From contig JBCCHN010000107.1 in assembly GCA_039028695.1 (NCBI GenBank), positions 1 through 17,678 of the forward strand: a stretch of DNA of 17,678 nucleotides, in the 5' to 3' direction. Numbering within the stretch: the first letter of the stretch is position 1; every line of letters begins with the position of its first letter. Both the position numbers and the translations under genes were made by a program. Positions 13,879 through 17,678 of this stretch are shown here, piece after piece. The DNA is from JANQKX01 sp039028695 (GTDB lineage: Bacteria; Pseudomonadota; Alphaproteobacteria; Kiloniellales; Kiloniellaceae). The notes beneath the pieces are model-generated. The model had not been told where the DNA came from. It did no database searches and saw nothing but the letters and a program-made list of their open reading frames with translations.

Positions 13879-15072
13879 GGACAAAAAACGCAAAACGGAT
13901 CGTCCAAACGCCCTTCCAAACCGGCATCTGATCAAAGAAGCAACCAAAGCCCCAAGACCGGAAGTAAGGCCCAGCTGGCATCGGACAAAAAAACCAACCA
14001 AAGCCCGGAAAATGGAATCGCAGAAAATGGAATCGCCGCCGGACGTGCCGGCGTGGTGACGTTGATTTATCCGGGGGTGACATTGTTGGATGCCTGCGGG
14101 CCGGCGCAGGCTTTTGCGACGGCCAACCGGGCTTTGGAGCGGCGGGGACGGGCGCCCCGTTACGAGGTGGTCATGGCCTCGCTCGCCGGCGGGCCGGTGG
14201 CAACGGATACGGGCGTCACCTTGGGCACCCTATCCCTTGCCGAGGCGGCGGCCCGCCCCATGGATACCGTGATCGTTGCGGGCGGCGACGGGGTCTTTAA
14301 CCTGGCCGAGGAGGTGCGCATCGTCTATTGGGTGCGGGCCGCGGCCAGGACCTGCCGGCGGGTGGCATCCTCGTGCATGGGCGCTTTTGTCACCGGCAAG
14401 GCGGGCCTGTTGGACGGGCGCCGGGTGACCACCCATTGGCGCCACCTCGAGGAGCTGCAGCGCGACCATCCGGCAAGCCGGGTGGAAGGTGACCCCTTAT
14501 TTGTGAAGGACGGCAATGTCTGGTCCTCGGCGGGCTGTACGGCGGGGATCGATATGGCGCTGGCCATGATCGAGGAAGACTTGGGCCACGAGATCGCCAT
14601 GGATATTGCCCAGGCCCTGGTGGTGTTTTTGAAACGGCCCGGCGGCCAGTCCCAATTTTCCAATGTGCTGATCGCCCAGGGCCATAATGGGGCGGGTGGA
14701 CCCGGCGGCGTGCGTGGCCGGCACTTTGGCGAGCTGCAGGCCTGGGTGGCGGAGAACCTGATGGCGGACCTGTCCGTGGAGGCCTTGGCCGAGCGGGCGG
14801 GCATGAGCCCGCGCAACTTTTCCCGCCTCTATAAGACGGCAACGGGTTTGTCGCCGGCCAAGTCCATGGAGTGCCTGCGGGTTGAGGGCGCCAAGCGCCT
14901 GCTGGAGCAAAGCCACCTCTCCGTCGCCCAGGTCGCCGCGCAGACGGGCCTGGGCGACGAACAGCGCCTGCGCCGCGCCTTCCTGCGCCACAGCGGCGTC
15001 ACCCCCGCCGAATACCGCCGCAAATTCGGTGCCAGCTCCCAGCACCCCCAAGTAGGTGAGGCTTTCGTTTGA
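13876..15072 (+). CDS. GlxA-family transcriptional regulator (DJ-1/PfpI domain plus AraC helix-turn-helix)
   Basis: The 398-residue protein has three parts. Residues 1-56 are a polar, Lys/Ser/Gln/Asn-rich extension with internal repeats. Residues 57-250 are a class-I glutamine-amidotransferase-like (DJ-1/PfpI) domain: VVTLIYPGVTLLDACGPAQAF at its start, TVIVAGGDG, the nucleophile-elbow VASSCMGAF (Cys167), and THWRH, closing with VFLKRPGGQSQFS, a signature of the GlxA group. Residues 285-385 form the AraC double helix-turn-helix, including LSVEALAERAGMSPRNFSRLYK and VAAQTGLGDEQRLRRAF. In this family the first domain likely senses a ligand. The divergent MFS and sulfotransferase genes are the obvious candidate targets (inference). 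Confidence 0.88.
   Translation: MGQKTQNGSSKRPSKPASDQRSNQSPKTGSKAQLASDKKTNQSPENGIAENGIAAGRAGVVTLIYPGVTLLDACGPAQAFATANRALERRGRAPRYEVVMASLAGGPVATDTGVTLGTLSLAEAAARPMDTVIVAGGDGVFNLAEEVRIVYWVRAAARTCRRVASSCMGAFVTGKAGLLDGRRVTTHWRHLEELQRDHPASRVEGDPLFVKDGNVWSSAGCTAGIDMALAMIEEDLGHEIAMDIAQALVVFLKRPGGQSQFSNVLIAQGHNGAGGPGGVRGRHFGELQAWVAENLMADLSVEALAERAGMSPRNFSRLYKTATGLSPAKSMECLRVEGAKRLLEQSHLSVAQVAAQTGLGDEQRLRRAFLRHSGVTPAEYRRKFGASSQHPQVGEAFV
13924..14037 (+). repeat. In-frame repeats in the N-terminus of the GlxA-type gene
   Basis: A 30-bp block at 13924-13953 recurs at 13978-14007 (24 of 30 positions match, offset 54 bp or 18 codons), giving ASDxxxNQSP twice. Immediately after, a 15-bp unit GAAAATGGAATCGC(A/C) is tandemly duplicated at 14008-14022 and 14023-14037 (ENGIA twice). 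All offsets keep the frame, which suggests slippage or duplication tolerated in a disordered tail. Confidence 0.7.
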
Positions 15073-15108
15073 GGGGTGTTGGCTTTAAAGGTGATGGGTC
15101 GATGGGTC

Positions 15109-15735
15109 TCACAGCGGGCCGGCTTTGAGGGCTTCGGCGTCGGGGAGGCTCATCCAGAACATTTCCACTGCGCGGCGCTTACGGCTTTTGCGGTTCTTTT
15201 TGTAGCGGGTAATGAGGGCTTGGTAGTCGGCGTGGAAAGCCTCGTACTCTTCTTGGGTCAAAAAGAGATCGGTCATCTCGGCATTCAGGCCGTTTTCCAA
15301 GAGGCTGGGCCGGATCGCCTCCTGAAAGGTTTCCGGATCGCTCTCCTCGATCAGGTTCACCACCTCCACAACACGGTCCTCCAGGCTGGTGAGGCCCAGC
15401 AGCAGGGCGCGGGTTAGCACGTCGCGATAGCTTTCCGGGCTGTTGCGCAGCGCGTCCTCGAGGGAGGTTTTGGAGCGAAAGGCGCGGGCGGCAGGCTCGT
15501 AGTGGGTCTCCGTCAGGTTTCCCTTTTGCACCTTTTTGGTGGCGCGGATCAGGCCGTGGATCTTCAGCTCCTTGAGGTGATAATGGATGCGGGGCACGCT
15601 TTGGCCCATGGCCTGGGCAATTTCCTTCGCCGTGGTGGCGCCGCCGCCCAGCTCGCGGAGAATCCTCTCCCGCGAGGGCTCCATGAGGGCGCGAACCTGC
15701 TCGATGGTCTCCAGGTACATGATTTTCTTCACCAT
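15109..15735 (-). CDS. ArsR-like winged-helix transcriptional regulator
   Basis: The 208-residue protein has an N-terminal winged helix-turn-helix (residues about 8-90): LMEPSRERILRELGGGATTAKEIAQAMGQSVPRIHYHLKELKIHGLI, with recognition-helix style SVPRIHYHLKEL, then a wing. The remainder is a charged helical domain ending in a basic patch (RYKKNRKSRKRRAVEMFWMSL) common to this HTH_20-type group. No paired cysteines of classic metal-sensing ArsR proteins are seen, so a non-metal signal is more likely. ATG 15735 follows a perfect AAGGAGGT ribosome site and an excellent promoter. It may autoregulate through the palindrome inside that promoter. Its 3' end converges on the GlxA-type gene. Confidence 0.82.
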   Translation of the reverse strand: MVKKIMYLETIEQVRALMEPSRERILRELGGGATTAKEIAQAMGQSVPRIHYHLKELKIHGLIRATKKVQKGNLTETHYEPAARAFRSKTSLEDALRNSPESYRDVLTRALLLGLTSLEDRVVEVVNLIEESDPETFQEAIRPSLLENGLNAEMTDLFLTQEEYEAFHADYQALITRYKKNRKSRKRRAVEMFWMSLPDAEALKAGPL

Positions 15736-15764
15736 GTTGACCTCCTTTTTATGATAATGAGATA

Positions 15765-15794
15765 TTTATACGATAAAAATATTTTTAATGTAAA
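15765..15794 (-). promoter_or_regulatory. Strong promoter with an embedded palindrome (ArsR-like gene)
   Basis: On the minus strand, TTTACA (15794-15789) and TATAAA (15770-15765) are 18 bp apart, close to the sigma-70 consensus. The spacer contains the perfect 14-bp palindrome TAAAAATATTTTTA (15774-15787). A regulator bound there would block polymerase, the expected layout for autorepression; that is an inference. Confidence 0.6.
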
Positions 15795-15806
15795 GGGAAA
15801 ATTTTA

Positions 15807-15830
15807 ATGAAGGCCTAAATTGGCCTTCAT
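15807..15830. repeat. Perfect 9-bp inverted repeat (hairpin)
   Basis: ATGAAGGCC (15807-15815) and GGCCTTCAT (15822-15830) are exact complements around the 6-nt loop TAAATT. Reading leftward, an AT-rich run (TTAAAATTTT) follows, so it could act as a terminator or an operator just upstream of the ArsR-like gene's promoter. No gene to its right reads leftward into it before the MerF locus, more than 800 bp away across the opposing DUF1203 gene. Confidence 0.45.
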
Positions 15831-16021
15831 GAAGCTTCGGCCGAGCGCCCCGAGGCGAGGGTGACTTACGTTTTGGCGGCTTGCGTCTTGGCGTCTCGCA
15901 TCTGGCAGTGGGGCCTTGACAAAAATTGCGGCGCAAGAAGCGGAGTTTTCCATGGCGTGCATTGGGGTAGGGTAAGGGTCTCGATCCTCACGCCATGGAT
16001 TACATGCCAGGGAGCTTTACC

Positions 16022-16549
16022 ATGTCTGCCATTACTAAGTCTGTTGCCACCAAATCCGGTATCGTCTTTCGGCCTCTTCCCACCGCCCATGCCCAAATCT
16101 TTTGGAACGGCGGGGTGGATGCCCATGGCATGGTGCCGGAACGCCATATCTCCGACGGGGGCGATCTACCCTGCCGCCATTGCCTGCAACGGGTGAAGGC
16201 CGGCGAGACTTACCTCGCCTTGGCCTACCGGCCTTTCGAGACTCCCCAACCCTATGCGGAAGTGGGCCCCATTTTCCTCCACGCCCATCCCTGCTCGGCC
16301 TATGAGGGCAATGGTGACCTGCCGAGCCTCTACGCGAACGGCGAGCCCCGCATCGTGCGCGGCTATGGCTATGACGAGCGGATTATTTACGGCACGGGAA
16401 AGGTCGTCCCGCCCGAGGAGATTACCCGGCACGCGGCGGATTTGCTGAGCGATCCGGCGGTCAAGTTCGTGCACCTACGCTCCTCCACGAACAATTGCTT
16501 TGCCTGTCGGATTGAAAGATCGGAGGGGGAGTCCGCCCGAGGAAGTTAA
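16022..16549 (+). CDS. DUF1203 domain-containing protein
   Basis: The product (175 residues from ATG 16022) matches the DUF1203 layout. FRPLPTAHAQIFW opens it, and LPCRHCLQRVKAGETYLALAYRPFE has a CxxC pair. GPIFLHAHPCSAY carries a further Cys and His, RGYGYDERIIYGTG is the central motif, and the C-terminus has VHLRSSTNNCFACRIERS with CxxC. The paired cysteines suggest metal or thiol chemistry, but the family is uncharacterised. A GGGAG about 8 nt before ATG 16022 supports that start over the in-frame ATGs at 15995 and 16004. The gene stands alone between the ArsR-like gene and the MerF-like gene. Confidence 0.83.
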   Translation: MSAITKSVATKSGIVFRPLPTAHAQIFWNGGVDAHGMVPERHISDGGDLPCRHCLQRVKAGETYLALAYRPFETPQPYAEVGPIFLHAHPCSAYEGNGDLPSLYANGEPRIVRGYGYDERIIYGTGKVVPPEEITRHAADLLSDPAVKFVHLRSSTNNCFACRIERSEGESARGS

Positions 16550-16646
16550 GCGATCTGCACCACACGGGCGTTTTAAAAGTCGAAGCGCTAGCGATGATCA
16601 AGCCTCTGCCCGTTTCGATTAAGACAGGGCAGGACCGGCTTGACCC

Positions 16647-16856
16647 TCACTTGGCCGATCTTTTGAGGCGCCAGTAGGCGTAGGCGGTGAGGCCCAAGAA
16701 GCCGATGAAGGCGGGCAGCAGGATGAAGTCCACCAAAAGGCCGGTCACCGTGAGCCCGATGGCGCTGGCTATGATGAGCAGCAAGGGCGAAAAGCAGCAG
16801 AGTGCGGTGACGAAGCTGCCGGCGATGCCGATGCGAAAAAGGGTCTTGGGGGCCAT
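16647..16856 (-). CDS. merF: MerF-like mercury/metal transport protein
   Basis: The 69-residue protein has two membrane helices (about residues 8-33 and 38-62). The first includes ALCCFSPLLLIIASAIG, with the vicinal Cys20-Cys21 pair characteristic of the MerF family of mercuric-ion importers in the inner membrane. The usual C-terminal cytoplasmic cysteine pair is absent: the protein ends YWRLKRSAK. Such loss could alter the hand-off of Hg(II) or indicate another metal or role, so the symbol is a family label. No merA, merR or merP is visible. It lies 74 nt downstream of the YHS-like gene on the same strand. ATG 16856 has only a weak ribosome site. Confidence 0.72.
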   Translation of the reverse strand: MAPKTLFRIGIAGSFVTALCCFSPLLLIIASAIGLTVTGLLVDFILLPAFIGFLGLTAYAYWRLKRSAK

Positions 16857-16930
16857 GGTGCTATTGGGATCTTGTCACGGTGAAGGCGTGCGCCCCATGC
16901 TGGCAGATTGCCCCCGCGGGTCAAGCCTGC

Positions 16931-17143
16931 TTAAGCCCTTAAGGCCTCATCAAAGTGACGGGTGGCCTTCTCGAACCTGTCGCGGCAGCCCTGATTGCAA
17001 AAGCCGACCACCCGGTCCCGATAGAGAGTCAGAGAATCCGGGGACACGGGGTTGCCGGACCAGGGGCAAATCTCGTTGACGCAGTTCTCGATGGTGAGAG
17101 CGGGGGAGGATTGGGAGGCGGACAGGCTTGACATGGTTGACAT
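16931..17143 (-). CDS. Small YHS/TRASH-like metal-binding protein
   Basis: The 70-residue product from ATG 17143 has ENCVNEICPWSGNPV (Cys21, Cys26) and VVGFCNQGCRDRFEKA (Cys49, Cys53), a cysteine arrangement of the YHS/TRASH treble-clef type that binds metal ions. Homologues are often mislabelled glutathione S-transferase. The GGAG site (8 nt before ATG 17143) supports this start; a longer frame to 17338 adds residues unlike the family. It probably is co-transcribed with the MerF-like gene 74 nt downstream, suggesting a metal-sequestration partner (inference). Confidence 0.75.
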   Translation of the reverse strand: MSTMSSLSASQSSPALTIENCVNEICPWSGNPVSPDSLTLYRDRVVGFCNQGCRDRFEKATRHFDEALRA

Positions 17144-17426
17144 GGGAATTTCTCCGATTGGGATGGGACTATAGCTAAATCTGAGCTGACCTGAGTTTAC
17201 CACCGGTCTCGCTGGCGCAAAGGACAGCCTGCCCACTTTTCGCGCCAGGGGGCATACCCTCCCGTTCCGCTCTCCAACAGGGAGAGGATGGTAGAGGAGT
17301 GGAAAAACAGAGATCGGGATGTGTGCTGCTGGACCCATGATCGCGTGCGCAGGCCCGGAGACTGTGTTAGATTGAGGGGTGTGCTAGGCTAGTGGTCACG
17401 TGGCAACTGGAGCGTCAGAGCCCCCC
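17144..17426. other. Intergenic region, with a small inverted repeat
   Basis: No gene is called. CTCTCC (17270-17275) and GGAGAG (17281-17286) form a short hairpin inside a CCCTCTCC-like stretch, of the kind often found as dispersed intergenic repeats. On the minus strand, TATAGT at about 17173-17168 could be a -10 element for the YHS-like gene, but no matching -35 was found at 17 bp. Confidence 0.35.
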
Positions 17427-17678
17427 ATGCGTGAAATCTTGATGGTCATCGGCATTTTTATCGCTTTGGCGGTGGCGGCCTTTTTGTGGTGGGGCGGTTT
17501 GGGGCTGTTGCTGTTGGGCTCCTTTTTGGTGCTGGTCTGCATCAGCGGCATGGGGCTCTTCGCCGGGCCGCCGCCCGATGTATCCCTGGCCCACGCGGTG
17601 GTGGATGAAACCCGATCACGCCAGACCAACATCAGCAAAAGCAAGATCTTCATGTGGGTCCTGCCGGTGGCCTTCGCC
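17427..17678 (+). CDS. Small membrane protein, N-terminal part (cut by window edge)
   Basis: A frame open from ATG 17427 to the window end gives at least 84 residues, starting MREILMVIGIFIALAVAAFLWWGG. It begins with two hydrophobic segments (about 4-22 and 23-46), then a polar loop (about 50-72) with SLAHAVVDETRSRQ, and another hydrophobic segment is starting. I do not recognise the family; an inner-membrane protein is likely. No ribosome site is obvious. GTG 17400 in the same frame is a less likely start, and the opposite strand frame here is a shadow. Confidence 0.5.
   Translation, partial: MREILMVIGIFIALAVAAFLWWGGLGLLLLGSFLVLVCISGMGLFAGPPPDVSLAHAVVDETRSRQTNISKSKIFMWVLPVAFA

Noticed and set aside
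13788..13919. Upstream extension of the MFS frame to 13919
   Set aside because: It overlaps the ribosome site and start of the divergent GlxA-type gene and adds residues unlike an MFS N-terminus.
15916..15944. Consensus TTGACA as promoter of the DUF1203 gene
   Set aside because: No acceptable -10 sequence occurs at 16 to 18 bp spacing, only G+C-rich bases.
17144..17338. Longer start for the YHS-like gene at 17338
   Set aside because: The extra 65 residues are unlike the family, and a ribosome site supports ATG 17143.
1..17678. Search for tRNA, IS element, prophage and defence genes
   Set aside because: No cloverleaf-like block, transposase-like motif, integrase or known defence domain was recognised in the translated products.

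Overview
This is a mostly G+C-rich chromosomal window with accessory-type content. Protein styles suggest an alphaproteobacterium, perhaps Rhodospirillales: a GcvA-like LysR regulator, a GlxA-type AraC regulator, an OFA-like MFS carrier, a Tat-dependent amine oxidase, and a 'WNxWR' pentapeptide-repeat protein. That placement is an inference from sequence style; the window holds no rRNA, tRNA or marker gene. AT-richer pockets occur at about 960-1230, 10260-11170 and 15740-15830.

Left part (1-6330). The window opens inside a LysR-family regulator. Next comes a decayed stretch (about 600-894) whose end still reads as the C-terminus of the intact pentapeptide-repeat membrane protein at 1232-2530. 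That intact gene has a good promoter and a terminator-like hairpin. A DCC-family (DUF393) thioredoxin-like protein follows. A DAO-type FAD oxidoreductase (minus) diverges from a GNAT acetyltransferase, which is followed by an EamA/DMT permease (plus).

Middle part (6360-11250). A GNAT enzyme and a LysR regulator are only 3 nt apart on the minus strand. They diverge from a Tat-exported flavin amine oxidase, which the LysR protein may control. A BAAT/dienelactone-type hydrolase converges on the oxidase, and between the two lies a perfectly phased tandem array of seven 16-bp units (9329-9440). An AT-richer helical protein of unknown function and a response-regulator-like remnant follow.

Right part (11250-17678). 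An MFS transporter and a PAPS-type sulfotransferase form a likely minus-strand operon, divergent from a GlxA-family AraC regulator that carries an unusual repetitive hydrophilic N-terminus. An ArsR-like winged-helix regulator has a strong promoter with a palindrome between -35 and -10. Then come a DUF1203 protein, a MerF-like small membrane protein behind a YHS/TRASH-like metal-binding protein, and the start of a small membrane protein cut by the window edge.

I see no phage, IS element, CRISPR array, toxin-antitoxin or defence locus. The most unusual items are the 16-bp tandem array, the decayed paralogue of the pentapeptide protein, and the regulatory palindromes at 15774-15830.
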